Part shown: in pieces, positions 9,867-19,469 of the stretch
Layout: each line of letters begins with the position of its first letter
Position numbering within the stretch: the stretch's first letter is position 1
Assembly: GCA_942491415.1 (NCBI GenBank)
Contig: CALOAD010000020.1
Span: 310,001 to 374,000, forward strand
Source: CALOAD01 sp942491415
GTDB lineage: Bacteria > Cyanobacteriota > Vampirovibrionia > Gastranaerophilales > CALOAD01
Length of the DNA stretch: 64,000 nucleotides
Direction: 5' to 3'
Made by a program: the position numbers and the translations under genes
Notes under the pieces: model-generated
Told to the model about the DNA's origin: nothing
What the model saw: the letters and a program-made list of their open reading frames with translations, nothing else
The model's database searches: none

Positions 9867-10958
9867 ATGACAAAAATTGATTCTTCAAAATTGAATAAAT
9901 CGTTGATTAAGAACCTTAAAAAAGACAAATTTGCTGTTGTAGGGTTAATAATTTTGTTCTTATTGTATGCGGCTATAACATTTGCGAATTTTTTGGCTCC
10001 TTACCAAAAGGAATTTAGCGATAGAACACTTTCTTATGCTCCGCCTTCAAAGGTGTTCACAATAGACCAAAATGGTAAGTTTTCAAGACCTTATGTGTAT
10101 AACTATAAAAGAAAATTTAACCCCGATACTTTTAAGATGGGTTTTGAGTTTGATCGATCAAGTAAGTATTACCTGAAATTTTTCTCAGAAGGTTATGAAT
10201 ACAAATTTTTAGGGCTTTTTAAGACAAACAGACACTTTGTAACGGTGGATGAACCGGGAAGGTTATTTTTGTTGGGAGCTGACATAAATGGCAGGGATAA
10301 TTTTTCAAGGCTTTTGTTTGGTGGCAGAATATCCCTTACCATAGGGTTTTTAGCGTTGTTTATTTCTTTTCCGATAGGGCTTTTATATGGAGGTATAGCC
10401 GGTTATTACGGTGGTAAAGTTGATAATATAATGATGCGTATAGCCGAGGCTATAATGAGCATACCAAGTTTTTATCTGTTGATTATACTTGCTGCGATTT
10501 TACCTGCTAATATGACAAGCTCACAACGATTTACGTTAATTACACTTATACTTGCTGCAATAGGATGGGCAGGTTTTAGCCGTGTGGTTAGAGGGATGGT
10601 TCTGTCTATTAAAACTCAAGAATTTGTAGAATCGGCAAGAAGTATAGGTGCCGGTGATTTGAGGATTATTGTAAAACATATACTTCCGCAAACGGCAAGT
10701 TATGTAATTGTTGCGATGACTTTGAGTGTGCCGGGGTATATTCTTGCAGAGTCAGGTTTAAGCTTTTTAGGGCTTGGTATTCAGCAGCCTGATGCTAGTT
10801 GGGGCAATATGCTGAAAGAAGCTCAAGAGTACATAAATATATTGTACCGACCTTGGTTATTAACTCCGGGATTTCTTATTTTCTTGGCTGTGTTATCATT
10901 TAATTTGGTAGGGGATATAATAAGAGATTATCTAGACCCTAAAAGCGTTATTAGATAA
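9867..10958 (+). CDS. Peptide ABC transporter permease, DppC type
   Basis: This 363-aa DppC/OppC-like permease is longer than usual because of a soluble insert of roughly 90 residues between the first membrane segment and the core. The core contains LGADINGRDNFSRLLFGGRIS and the EAA loop SARSIGAGDLRIIVKHILP. It forms the transport channel with the DppB-type protein. The ATP-binding subunits are not in this window and must be encoded elsewhere. Confidence 0.93.
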   Translation: MTKIDSSKLNKSLIKNLKKDKFAVVGLIILFLLYAAITFANFLAPYQKEFSDRTLSYAPPSKVFTIDQNGKFSRPYVYNYKRKFNPDTFKMGFEFDRSSKYYLKFFSEGYEYKFLGLFKTNRHFVTVDEPGRLFLLGADINGRDNFSRLLFGGRISLTIGFLALFISFPIGLLYGGIAGYYGGKVDNIMMRIAEAIMSIPSFYLLIILAAILPANMTSSQRFTLITLILAAIGWAGFSRVVRGMVLSIKTQEFVESARSIGAGDLRIIVKHILPQTASYVIVAMTLSVPGYILAESGLSFLGLGIQQPDASWGNMLKEAQEYINILYRPWLLTPGFLIFLAVLSFNLVGDIIRDYLDPKSVIR

Positions 10959-10966
10959 CAATAAGG

Positions 10967-11698
10967 ATGCTTTTGGTGAATGTAACCGAGATTGCAAGTT
11001 CTATAGATTTAGAAATAGTCCTTAGGATAGTTATATCAGTTACTTTGGGCTTTTTTATAGGAATGGAACGAGAGTTAACAAGCAAGTGGGCAGGATTAAG
11101 AACCCATATACTTGTTTGTCTTGGTTCTACTATATTTACGGTGCTTTCGATATATGCTTTCCCTACTATAACTTCACCTGATAATCCTGTTGGGTTTGGA
11201 GATCCTGCAAGGATTGCTGCTCAAATACTTACAGGTATTGGTTTTATTGGTGGTGGTACTGTGTTAAGGCACGGTCCGTCGGTATATGGTTTGACAACGG
11301 CAGCGACTTTGTGGATAAGTGCTGCTATAGGTATGGCAGTTGGAACGGGCGATTATTTTATTGCTACTATTTCAACTTTAATAACCGTTTTGATTTTGAC
11401 ATTAATACGGCATTTGGAGTGGGGAATAATAAACAAACATCGTAAAAAACATTCTAGAATAAGGGTTATAGTCTCTTGTAAAACTGAATACATTGATTCT
11501 ATTATTGATTGCATTTGTGATAAATTTGCCAGTATTTCAGGTATAAGCAAGAAAAAAACAGCAAAAACAGATGATTTTGTTAAAATTATTGTGAAATTGA
11601 AGGTTTTTGCAAATAATCCGATAAAAGAGGTATATAAAATATTTAAAAGTATTGATAATATAGTAGTGTTGAATGTTGATCAATATTATGAAGAATAG
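10967..11698 (+). CDS. MgtC/SapB family membrane protein
   Basis: The 243-aa protein begins with the MgtC/SapB hydrophobic domain (about residues 15-150): GFFIGMERELTSKWAGLRTH, then GIGFIGGGTVLR and GLTTAATLWISAAIG, all hallmark blocks. A soluble ACT-like C-terminal part follows (about 155-243). Family members are linked to growth in low magnesium and to control of the F-type ATPase; the role here is inferred. AAGGA at 10963-10967 overlaps the ATG, so the GTG at 10976 is an equally good start. Confidence 0.88.
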   Translation: MLLVNVTEIASSIDLEIVLRIVISVTLGFFIGMERELTSKWAGLRTHILVCLGSTIFTVLSIYAFPTITSPDNPVGFGDPARIAAQILTGIGFIGGGTVLRHGPSVYGLTTAATLWISAAIGMAVGTGDYFIATISTLITVLILTLIRHLEWGIINKHRKKHSRIRVIVSCKTEYIDSIIDCICDKFASISGISKKKTAKTDDFVKIIVKLKVFANNPIKEVYKIFKSIDNIVVLNVDQYYEE

Positions 11699-11787
11699 TA
11701 ATAATATATATTAGTCAGGAATAGAATCAAAAAAATAAAAAAGTTTTTTATACTGCATAAGAGTTTAAGAAGATATAGAGCAAGAAA

Positions 11788-13047
11788 ATGGTTAGAAAAA
11801 GAAATACAAATGATTTAAAAAAGACTATAGTTATATCACTTATATATGTTTTTATCATTTCCACTTTTTTGGCTATTCAAAAAATAGTGGCACCTGGTTT
11901 TAAAGCTGGTCAGCAATATGCGGATAAAATTCAAAATCAAGGTAAGGTTGCTCTTGCTTTAGAGCATTATAAAAGACTTGTAAAGGTGCATCCTTATAAT
12001 TCTAAAATACATTTAAAGCTGGGACAGCTTTATCAGGAAGTAAAAGAAAAACAAAAAGCAAAGATTGAAATTTTCAGAGCGATGAAAACTTGCCCAAAAG
12101 GTGATTTTGAAGCTCATTTTGCAATGGCTGATCTTTATTTGAAAAACAAAGAATCAGAACTTGCTGAGGATTTAGTTGAGCAGTTAAAGGGAGAAGAGCT
12201 TAAGCAAAAAAAATACAAAGTTTTAAAAGCTAAGTTCTATGCTGATTTAGGAGATCATTATGCTCGTGAATATCCTGAGAAAAGCTTAAGATTATTGAAA
12301 AAAGCTCATAAAATTTATGAGGAATATAATTGTGAAGAAATTAAAGATATAAAAGAGCAAATAGCCCGAGTAGGGGTTAGCTTGGCAAATACTTTTATTG
12401 GGCAGGAAAAAGGAAAAGAAGCATTTGCAACGCTTAAAAATGCATTGAAGTATTCTGATAGCCCTAAGTTGCATAATAAATTAGCTATTTTATATGAACC
12501 GATTGATATAAAAAAATCAATTCAACATAGTAAAAGAGCTTATGAATTAGACAAGTCCAATAGTAATAAAGATAATTATTATATGATTTTAAGAAAGGCG
12601 AGTAAAATATATAAAAAGAAGGGTGAAAAAACGGAGTCTAAATACTATGAACATCTTGCCGAGAAGGTTAAGCCCAAGATAGTAGTTCCGACTCAAAAAG
12701 ATTTTGATCTTCTTGTGAATATTTTTTCTATGATTTATAACGAAGAAAAACAAAGACCCGGGATTTCTTTCAATGTTACTAATGTGAATAAGGATAAGCT
12801 GGAATATTTAAAGTGTAAGGTTGAATTTATTCATAAAGGTAATGTTGTTGATGAAACGGTTTTTCAGATTGCGGATAAAAATAGACCTATAAAAGGTGAC
12901 AGCAGATCTAAACAGCATCAAATATATACAAATAAATCTGTTGATGAAAAAACGCTGGAAGAGGGTTTAAATATAAAAATTTACCTTTCAAAAGCTAATC
13001 CCGATAAATGGGAAGTTTATAGAAATATGCTTCTAAAAGCTGAATAA
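11788..13047 (+). CDS. Membrane-anchored TPR-repeat protein
   Basis: The 419-aa Lys-rich protein has one N-terminal membrane segment (about residues 14-34) and then TPR-like helical repeats from about 45 to 290, for example ALEHYKRLVKVHPYNSKIHL. The C-terminal 120 residues look like a separate beta-rich domain. TPRs mediate protein contacts. With the N-terminal anchor the repeats probably lie outside the cytoplasm, since the positive residues precede the hydrophobic segment. No specific partner is evident. It precedes the two large paralogous unknown genes. Confidence 0.75.
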   Translation: MVRKRNTNDLKKTIVISLIYVFIISTFLAIQKIVAPGFKAGQQYADKIQNQGKVALALEHYKRLVKVHPYNSKIHLKLGQLYQEVKEKQKAKIEIFRAMKTCPKGDFEAHFAMADLYLKNKESELAEDLVEQLKGEELKQKKYKVLKAKFYADLGDHYAREYPEKSLRLLKKAHKIYEEYNCEEIKDIKEQIARVGVSLANTFIGQEKGKEAFATLKNALKYSDSPKLHNKLAILYEPIDIKKSIQHSKRAYELDKSNSNKDNYYMILRKASKIYKKKGEKTESKYYEHLAEKVKPKIVVPTQKDFDLLVNIFSMIYNEEKQRPGISFNVTNVNKDKLEYLKCKVEFIHKGNVVDETVFQIADKNRPIKGDSRSKQHQIYTNKSVDEKTLEEGLNIKIYLSKANPDKWEVYRNMLLKAE

Positions 13048-13082
13048 TAGGTCATTATAGAGATTGTTAAAGTTGATTTTGT

Positions 13083-13107
13083 AAAGATTTTAAATCTAAA
13101 ATCTTTT
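13083..13107 (+). terminator. AT-rich hairpin after the TPR gene
   Basis: A perfect 10-bp inverted repeat (13083-13092 with 13097-13106) encloses a 4-nt loop 36 bp past the stop. There is no strong T-run, so this is a weak terminator at best. Confidence 0.35.
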
Positions 13108-13174
13108 ACTAAGCAATTTTTGTTTCGTTTTGTTTTATTTAGTATATAAAATTTAGTTTTGGACGAAGCAAAAA

Positions 13175-14767
13175 ATGTCTATAAACACTTCTATAAATAC
13201 CAATACAGCGGTTATAAATAAGAAAATGAATCAACCTGCTACTTCTTTTAAAGGGACAGCAGGAGTTGTTAATGCGCTGACAAAAAGCATGCAATGGTGT
13301 GATAAAAACCCGATGTATGGTATTTCGACTATTGATGTTACATCAATGATTGGTCCCAGAACTTTTATTGACACTATGCGAAATGGCTTTGCCGGAGCTG
13401 AAACTTTCGTCAGGGAAAGTTCAGGGCTCGTTATAAATTGCTTAACACCCGGTTTTATAGTGCTCGGACTTGCTAATTTATTAAAAGATAAAACCATGGG
13501 CAGTGAGTTTAAGGCTATAAAATCACAAAATATATGGGCTGATGAAAATACAATTAAAGCTCTTACAAAATCTTGGAAAGATATTCCTGATGTTGACAGT
13601 CCTGATAAAGTTAAAAAGTTTGTAACGTCTATACTTGATGGTGTAGAAGGTGTTGATGGGGGATCGAAAAAGTTTTTTAAAGATCTTTCGGCTGAAAAGA
13701 AAAAATCGGTTATTGCTAAGATTTCTGATTTGATAACCTCGAGTGAAGATAAAATAGACAAAAAAGTCTTGAAGGAAGTTCATGGTCTTATTGCTGATGA
13801 GTTAAAAATATCTCGCAGCATAAGCGTTAATTTGGAGAAGGCAGGGAAGACTTTAAATTCAAGTGTGGATGATTTACTAAGAGATGTCTGTTCGATGGGT
13901 AAGGCGTTCATGAATGATGCTGTGAATCCTTCTACTATAGATAACTTTTCTTCTCGATTGACAAAGTTGGTTAAAAATAAAAGTTTTATAGGGCTTGGTG
14001 TTGTTTGTGTTTTGGCATCCAGTGTACAGGCTGTAAATAGGTATATTACAGAAAAGAGATCAGGAGTTTCGGGTTTTTGTGGTTATAAAGATTTTGGCAA
14101 AAATGAAAGACAAGAAGAAACTAAAAAAGGTAAATTAAACTTTAAAAAGATACTATCGTCGTTAGGAATGGCAGGACTTGCATTGTTTTCAATGAAAGGG
14201 TTTAAGCCAAGCATGCTTCAATTCAAAGGTGTGTTGCCAACGTTGAATCAATGCCGTTTAATAAGTGCGGTAACAATTATAGGTAGAATTTTAGCATCCA
14301 GTGATGAAAATGAACTCAGAGAAACTACATTTAGAGACTATCTTGGGTTTGCCAACTTATATATTCTTGGTGATTATGTAGCAAAAGGCGTTGCTTCGTT
14401 AATGGAAAAAGGCAATAAGAATATAAAACTTTTAAATAAAAAAGCTGTTGATGTTGCGCCTGCCGGCATGATTGCAAAGGCTAAGCATTGGATAACTAAT
14501 GTTAATCTTAAATCTTTTGAAGAAGTTTCAAAGACAAGTACGAAACATAGGGCAGTTGCTCAAATGGCAGGATTATTATACGCATGTTTATCGTTGGGTA
14601 TTTTTGTTCCGATTTTAAACAAGAAAATGACCGAGAAAAATGCACAAAACCAACAAAATAAAGCGGCAACAAATCCTATTAATAATGATTTTAAGTTTTT
14701 TGAAATGATGAGTAAAATTCAAGAGCAAAAAACTCGTGAAATTTATGCCTCGTTTTTAAAACACTAA
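13175..14767 (+). CDS. Unknown membrane protein, paralogue of the next gene (SFKG N-terminus)
   Basis: I recognise no family in this 530-aa protein. It starts with a polar, Asn/Thr-rich tail and the motif TSFKG at residues 23-27. A block follows with MIGPRTFIDTMRNGFAGAET near residues 52-71. Several hydrophobic stretches follow: around 90, 270-290 (ASSVQAVNRYITEKRSG), 325 and 460. An internal QFKGVLPTLNQ and a LRETTFRDYLGF block are shared with the next gene, which aligns over almost its full length. It is probably a multi-spanning membrane protein of a lineage-specific family. The role is unknown. Confidence 0.8.
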   Translation: MSINTSINTNTAVINKKMNQPATSFKGTAGVVNALTKSMQWCDKNPMYGISTIDVTSMIGPRTFIDTMRNGFAGAETFVRESSGLVINCLTPGFIVLGLANLLKDKTMGSEFKAIKSQNIWADENTIKALTKSWKDIPDVDSPDKVKKFVTSILDGVEGVDGGSKKFFKDLSAEKKKSVIAKISDLITSSEDKIDKKVLKEVHGLIADELKISRSISVNLEKAGKTLNSSVDDLLRDVCSMGKAFMNDAVNPSTIDNFSSRLTKLVKNKSFIGLGVVCVLASSVQAVNRYITEKRSGVSGFCGYKDFGKNERQEETKKGKLNFKKILSSLGMAGLALFSMKGFKPSMLQFKGVLPTLNQCRLISAVTIIGRILASSDENELRETTFRDYLGFANLYILGDYVAKGVASLMEKGNKNIKLLNKKAVDVAPAGMIAKAKHWITNVNLKSFEEVSKTSTKHRAVAQMAGLLYACLSLGIFVPILNKKMTEKNAQNQQNKAATNPINNDFKFFEMMSKIQEQKTREIYASFLKH

Positions 14768-14895
14768 AATACACTTAAATTTTCTTAATAAATGCTAAAT
14801 TTCTAGCAAATCATTTAAGTTAGTGGTTTTTATACAAAGGAATAGTTTTAACTATTTATAAAAGGAGAAAAGCCTTAAAAGGATTTAATATACAG

Positions 14896-16623
14896 ATGAG
14901 ATTACAGCTGAATGAGCCTCAGTTACAGTTAAAAGGGCAAATGCAAAAAAAGAATAAAGATGTAACTTTTACATCTGGTGCTGCTATTGCTGCTGGAGTG
15001 TTGAGGCAATTAGAAGCTAATCCTACAGTAGGAGCTACAGCTGTAGACGTCGGTGCAATGGTTGCTCCGCGTACTATTATCGATATGAAAAGAAATCCTT
15101 TTGCAGGTATTGAAACATTTTTTAGAGAAATAGCAGGTGTAACAGTTCATGCCTGTATTGGTCTTTTTGGACTTGGAGCTGCTACATTATTTAAAAATAA
15201 ATTGGCAAAAGACTATGATGTTGATTTTAGAAAAATCTTGTCTGATACAGATTCTATAGAAAATCTTGCCAAAAATTGGGATAATGCTTGTAAACAACAT
15301 GGGTATACAAAACAGGCAAAAGAGCAAATAGTTGAAACCTATTTAAAAAATTCTTTTTCAAAGGTAGAAGGCTTGAGTGAATCTCAATGGAAAAGTTTGA
15401 GTTCTTCTAAAAAACAAATAATCAATGAATTAAAAGCAAGTCTTTTGGATGAATCTGTAGATAAAATGCCAAAAGCAGTTCGAGAAAAGATGGTGAATTT
15501 TATCACTGGTGAACTTGGCGTTAATAGAGATTTGCGAGTTACCACTGCTGAAGGTAAAAAACTAACTACTGATGCCGTAAATATGATAGATGATGTATTT
15601 ACAATGGGTCGCTCTTTCATGTCAGATAAGGTAATGAGAGCTTTTGAGTCAGCAAAAGGTGAGCTTGATAATAATGGCTTTATAAAACTCTTAGGAAATA
15701 GCATTACTAAAAAGACATTGATCGGTTTAACCGCTGTAAGTGCAATAGGTGCAAGTGTTCAGGCGGTGAATAGATATCTAACGGAAAAACGCACCGGTAG
15801 TGAAGGTTTTGTTGGGTATAGTGATTTTGAAGCTAATGCTGCAAAATCTGAAAAAACTGAAGCTACAGAATCAAAAGAAACTAAAAAATCAGGTAAAGAC
15901 AAATCTTTTGGATTTAAGATGATGAAATTTACAGCTGCAGCTGCAATGGTTGCTTTAGCTGTAAAATCAATAGGAAAACCTAAAGATTTGCTTAAAAATG
16001 TTCAATTTAAAGGTGTTTTGCCAACATTGAATCAATTTAAAGCTATATATGGAGCGACTATTACAGGTAGACTTTTAGCTGCCAGTGATAAAAATGAACT
16101 TAGAGAAACAGCAACTCGTGATTATCTTGGTTTTATTAATTGGTTAATTCTCGGTAATGTTGTTGCGATGGCTGTTGTTAATAAACTGGATCCTTCATTG
16201 ATTAGCTTGGACGTTAAGAAACATTCCGACACTCTATGGAATAGGCTAACAAAAGGTAGAATGACTTCTTATGATGAAATTACAGATAGCGTATTGAAAA
16301 ATAAATCTTTATCTAAAGCAGGTGAGAGACTTGGAATGCGAGATATATTTAAGAAACTTTCATCTACTAAAATAGGTAAAGAGGCTATAAAGAAAATGGC
16401 AAAGCTTAATGTGGCGAATGCAGCAGGGTTGTTATATTCTTGTTTGGCGTTAGGTATAATTGTTCCTAAAATGAATGAATATATAACAGAAAGAAGCAGG
16501 GCTAAGGAAAAAGCTGAAGCTCAGAAAAATGCTATAAATCAAAATGCTGAAAGTCCTATTTTTACAAATAGACAGCGCATGAATCAGGATATTAAAAAGT
16601 TGTATTCAGCGTTTATGAAATAA
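14896..16623 (+). CDS. Unknown membrane protein, paralogue of the preceding gene
   Basis: This 575-aa protein aligns along its length with the product of 13175-14767. The shared blocks are MVAPRTIIDMKRNPFAGIET, GASVQAVNRYLTEKRTG, QFKGVLPTLNQ, LAASDKNELRET and a C-terminal LLYSCLALGIIVPKMNEY. Its N-terminus has the related motif VTFTSG. The pair arose by tandem duplication. A good SD, AAAAGGAG, lies at about 14862-14869 but is 27 bp from the chosen ATG, so translation could begin earlier or with weak SD use. The role is unknown. Confidence 0.8.
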   Translation: MRLQLNEPQLQLKGQMQKKNKDVTFTSGAAIAAGVLRQLEANPTVGATAVDVGAMVAPRTIIDMKRNPFAGIETFFREIAGVTVHACIGLFGLGAATLFKNKLAKDYDVDFRKILSDTDSIENLAKNWDNACKQHGYTKQAKEQIVETYLKNSFSKVEGLSESQWKSLSSSKKQIINELKASLLDESVDKMPKAVREKMVNFITGELGVNRDLRVTTAEGKKLTTDAVNMIDDVFTMGRSFMSDKVMRAFESAKGELDNNGFIKLLGNSITKKTLIGLTAVSAIGASVQAVNRYLTEKRTGSEGFVGYSDFEANAAKSEKTEATESKETKKSGKDKSFGFKMMKFTAAAAMVALAVKSIGKPKDLLKNVQFKGVLPTLNQFKAIYGATITGRLLAASDKNELRETATRDYLGFINWLILGNVVAMAVVNKLDPSLISLDVKKHSDTLWNRLTKGRMTSYDEITDSVLKNKSLSKAGERLGMRDIFKKLSSTKIGKEAIKKMAKLNVANAAGLLYSCLALGIIVPKMNEYITERSRAKEKAEAQKNAINQNAESPIFTNRQRMNQDIKKLYSAFMK

Positions 16624-16647
16624 AAATATAAATTAAAAAAGATTTTA

Positions 16648-16675
16648 AAAAGACAGTGAATTTCACTGTCTTTTC
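16648..16675 (+). terminator. Rho-independent terminator
   Basis: An AAAGACAGTGA stem with its complement, a 3-nt loop and TTTT lies 25 bp after the stop at 16623. It ends the two-gene paralogue unit. Confidence 0.8.
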
Positions 16676-16715
16676 ATTATAAATATTCAATTTTGTTATT
16701 TTAGAACCTTAATAA

Positions 16716-16892
16716 TTATTGCCAGTTTACACGAACCTTTTTGTAAGTTTTTTGTCTACGTACTTGTTTTTGGCAAAATTTGTCAAAGGCTTGATATGCA
16801 TTATCCAGCATTTCCATATCTTCGTTAAACTCATCATAAATGTCACCGTACTGCATTGAACCAACCGTTTTTGTAATGTGTTTGTTAATCAA
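16716..16892 (-). CDS. Small basic/acidic protein, 58 aa, unknown
   Basis: The ORF reads from a TTG start at 16892 to TAA at 16716. The TTG is preceded by GGGAG with an 8-base spacer, which supports the start. The product is 58 aa. It has an acidic middle (YDEFNEDMEMLDNAY), a single Cys and a strongly basic end (QVRRQKTYKKVRVNWQ). This charge pattern and the SD argue for a real gene. It is the only coding content between the paralogue pair and bioD. No family is recognised. Confidence 0.55.
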   Translation of the reverse strand: MINKHITKTVGSMQYGDIYDEFNEDMEMLDNAYQAFDKFCQKQVRRQKTYKKVRVNWQ

Positions 16893-17013
16893 TTTTTAAA
16901 CTCCCATTTTCAAAAAAGTTCTTACCTTAATTATATCGTCATTTTTCCTTAATACTTAAGTAAATTATTGTTAAGCTATTTGTTTAGTATATTCAATAGT
17001 TTGTTGAGCTTTT

Positions 17014-17736
17014 TTAGCATTGTGAAAGCTTGGGTATTTTTATATTAAAGAGTTTTTCCAAATTTATATTATTTATAACAGCATCTAGTAGATTTTCAGG
17101 TGAAATATTTCCAAAAGAATCTCCGAGTTTTGGGATTATGCCTAAAATTTCACAATCTGAAAGTTTTTGAATTATTTTCGGAGCAGTTTTTATTCCAATA
17201 TCATTAGTTCCTGCCGGATAGTTATTTATTATAACTCCGGCAATTTGTAATCCAAGGTTTTTTGCATTGTTAATCGTTAGAAGAGTGTGGTTTATAGTTC
17301 CTAAATCAGGTCTTGCGACAATTACAAGTGGTAAATTTAGCTCTTTGATTAAATCGCTTATCAAAAAATCTTGAAACAAAGGGACTAATAAACCTCCGGC
17401 TCCTTCAACAACCGTTAAATCACAACTTTCGTTTAATATATCATAGTCATGAATTAATACTTTTTTATCAATTTTTATGTTTTCTAAACGAGCCGCAATA
17501 CTAGGAGCTACAGGCTCTTTGAGATTGTAAGAACATCTCGTTTTTATATTGGGATCGATTCTTTTTACGAATTGAATATCAGGAGAAATTAAAAAACCAT
17601 TTTGATCTATAGCGCCGCTTTGGACAGGCTTAAAGACACCCATGTTGTAACCAAGGCTTTGCATAACAGCAGATATACCTGCAGTAACGACTGTTTTTCC
17701 AACGTCTGTATCAGTACCTGTTATAAAAATATTCAT
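17014..17736 (-). CDS. bioD: Dethiobiotin synthetase
   Basis: BioD closes the ureido ring of dethiobiotin from 7,8-diaminopelargonate, CO2 and ATP. The 240-aa protein begins with the diagnostic GTDTDVGKT P-loop and continues with YKPVQSG-like FKPVQSGA and EGAGGLLVPL. SD AAAAGG lies upstream of the ATG. The other biotin genes are not adjacent, so the pathway is either scattered or incomplete in this genome; I cannot tell which from the window. Confidence 0.95.
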   Translation of the reverse strand: MNIFITGTDTDVGKTVVTAGISAVMQSLGYNMGVFKPVQSGAIDQNGFLISPDIQFVKRIDPNIKTRCSYNLKEPVAPSIAARLENIKIDKKVLIHDYDILNESCDLTVVEGAGGLLVPLFQDFLISDLIKELNLPLVIVARPDLGTINHTLLTINNAKNLGLQIAGVIINNYPAGTNDIGIKTAPKIIQKLSDCEILGIIPKLGDSFGNISPENLLDAVINNINLEKLFNIKIPKLSQC

Positions 17737-17833
17737 GATTAACCTTTTTTCTTATATTTGTATTTTATAAGACTTTACGGTTTTCTTCAATCATGTTTTT
17801 AGGTGAATAAAGATTTTTTAGCAAAAACAACAA

Positions 17834-17856
17834 AAAGGCTTTTGAATAAAGCCTTT
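17834..17856 (-). terminator. Terminator downstream of tRNA-Lys
   Basis: A 9-bp AAAGGCTTT inverted repeat with a 5-nt loop. Read leftward it is followed by a T-rich tract, 13 bp past the tRNA 3' end. Confidence 0.7.
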
Positions 17857-17868
17857 AGATATAAAAAA

Positions 17869-17941
17869 TACGTCCAGTGCGATTCGAACGCACGACCTAT
17901 CCCTTAAAAGGGGAGTGCTCTACCAGCTGAGCTATGGACGC
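17869..17941 (-). tRNA. tRNA-Lys (anticodon TTT)
   Basis: The 73-nt sequence folds as a cloverleaf. The D arm is GCTC...GAGC and the anticodon loop is CTTTTAA. The T arm contains GTTCGAATC, and the acceptor stem is GCGTCCA with TGGACGT, including a terminal G-U pair. CCA is not encoded. The anticodon UUU reads lysine codons. Confidence 0.93.
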
Positions 17942-18011
17942 ATTTCGTATTTAATTTTCTTTTGTTGATTATAAAGATACCAACAGCATGGTTTTTCGTC
18001 AAGTACTTAAT

Positions 18012-19328
18012 TTACACTTTTTCAAGATTTTTTTCTAAGATAGGGTTCTCAATGATGATAGTTTGGTCTTTATCAGGTCCCGTACTTACAATTATGACAG
18101 GCGTTTCGGTTAGTTCTTCTAACCTTTTTATATAGTTTTTTGCATTCTCAGGTAATTCTTCAAAAGTTGTAACATCACTTATATCTTCCATCCAGCCATC
18201 CATAGATTCGTAAATAGGATCTATGTATTTATGAATGTTGGAATTAGTTGGGTAGTCTTCGTAAATTTTACCGGTTCTATTGTCTTTATAGGATGTACAA
18301 ATTTTGATTTCTTCAAAATTATTAAATACATCAAGTTTTGTAATTACCATGCCGGTCAATCCATTGGTTAAAACACTATGTCTTGCAACAACTGCATCAA
18401 ACCAGCCGCATCTACGCTTGCGACCTGTAGTGGTTCCGTATTCATTACCTATTTCTTGGATTCTATCTCCAATGATGTCGTTAAGTTCGGTGGCAAATGG
18501 ACCTTCGCCTACTCTTGTTACATATGCTTTGCTTATTCCTATGACTTGATCTAAACAAGAAGGTCCGAGCCCTGAGCCGGTAAAGGCAGCTCCTGCTATG
18601 GGATTTGAGCTTGTAACGTAAGGATAAGAGCCAAAATCAATATCTAGCATCGTTCCTTGTGCACCTTCAAATAGAATTGAAAGATCTTTTTGAAGTGCTT
18701 TTCTCAGGATAGAAGGAATTTCAAAGCAAACATAAGGTTCTAGAATTTGGGCATAACGATTACAGTAAGCTATAATATCTTTTTTGTCATACATGTCCAA
18801 CTCATAGTATCTTTCGAGTTGTTTGTTTTTTTGAGGAAGGATTATATCAAGTTTTTCGTGCAAAGTTTCTTCATCGTACAAATCTTCAATGCGAATGCCG
18901 CAACGGGCATATTTATCGATATAGGTCGGACCAATTCCTCGTTTTGTGGTACCTATTCTGTTTTTGCCTAAGATTTTTTCATTTCCTTCATCCATATCAA
19001 GATGGTAAGGGAGGGTTAAATGGGCAAGGGGACTTATTTTAAGATTGTCAAGACTAAAACCTTTTTGAATCAGGTCATTAATTTCAAAAGTAAGAACTTC
19101 AGGGTTAATAACAGTACCATTGCCAATTATACATACTTTTTCAGGATATAAAATTCCTGAAGGAATAAGGTGGAATTTATAAGTTTCACCTTCTGAAACG
19201 ACAGTATGTCCAGAGTTGCAACCACCCTGATATCGTATAACAATATCAGCGAAAGAAGCTAAAAGATTAGTTATCTTTGCTTTTCCCTCGTCTCCCCATT
19301 GAGTGCCGACAATAACAACATTTGACAA
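18012..19328 (-). CDS. purA: Adenylosuccinate synthetase
   Basis: PurA joins IMP and aspartate with GTP to give adenylosuccinate, on the route to AMP. The start is TTG at 19328: AAAGGAG lies 5 bp upstream, and the protein then begins with the usual SNVVIVGTQWGDEGK. The 438-aa length is normal. Visible signatures include GGCNSGHTVV, GIGPTY and RKRRCGWFD. One oddity is that the GDEGKGK loop reads GDEGKAK. The Lys residues are kept, so I expect an active enzyme. Confidence 0.95.
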   Translation of the reverse strand: MSNVVIVGTQWGDEGKAKITNLLASFADIVIRYQGGCNSGHTVVSEGETYKFHLIPSGILYPEKVCIIGNGTVINPEVLTFEINDLIQKGFSLDNLKISPLAHLTLPYHLDMDEGNEKILGKNRIGTTKRGIGPTYIDKYARCGIRIEDLYDEETLHEKLDIILPQKNKQLERYYELDMYDKKDIIAYCNRYAQILEPYVCFEIPSILRKALQKDLSILFEGAQGTMLDIDFGSYPYVTSSNPIAGAAFTGSGLGPSCLDQVIGISKAYVTRVGEGPFATELNDIIGDRIQEIGNEYGTTTGRKRRCGWFDAVVARHSVLTNGLTGMVITKLDVFNNFEEIKICTSYKDNRTGKIYEDYPTNSNIHKYIDPIYESMDGWMEDISDVTTFEELPENAKNYIKRLEELTETPVIIVSTGPDKDQTIIIENPILEKNLEKV

Positions 19329-19469
19329 AACAGTCTCCTTTGGATATGGGCTATAAATCAATTATAACAGCTTATTCCACTTTATAGTATAAAAGAATTT
19401 CTTTTTTAGGTCAATTGAATAAAAAAAATTTTTTCTAAACTTTACTTTTAATCTGAGCAAAGATAAGGA

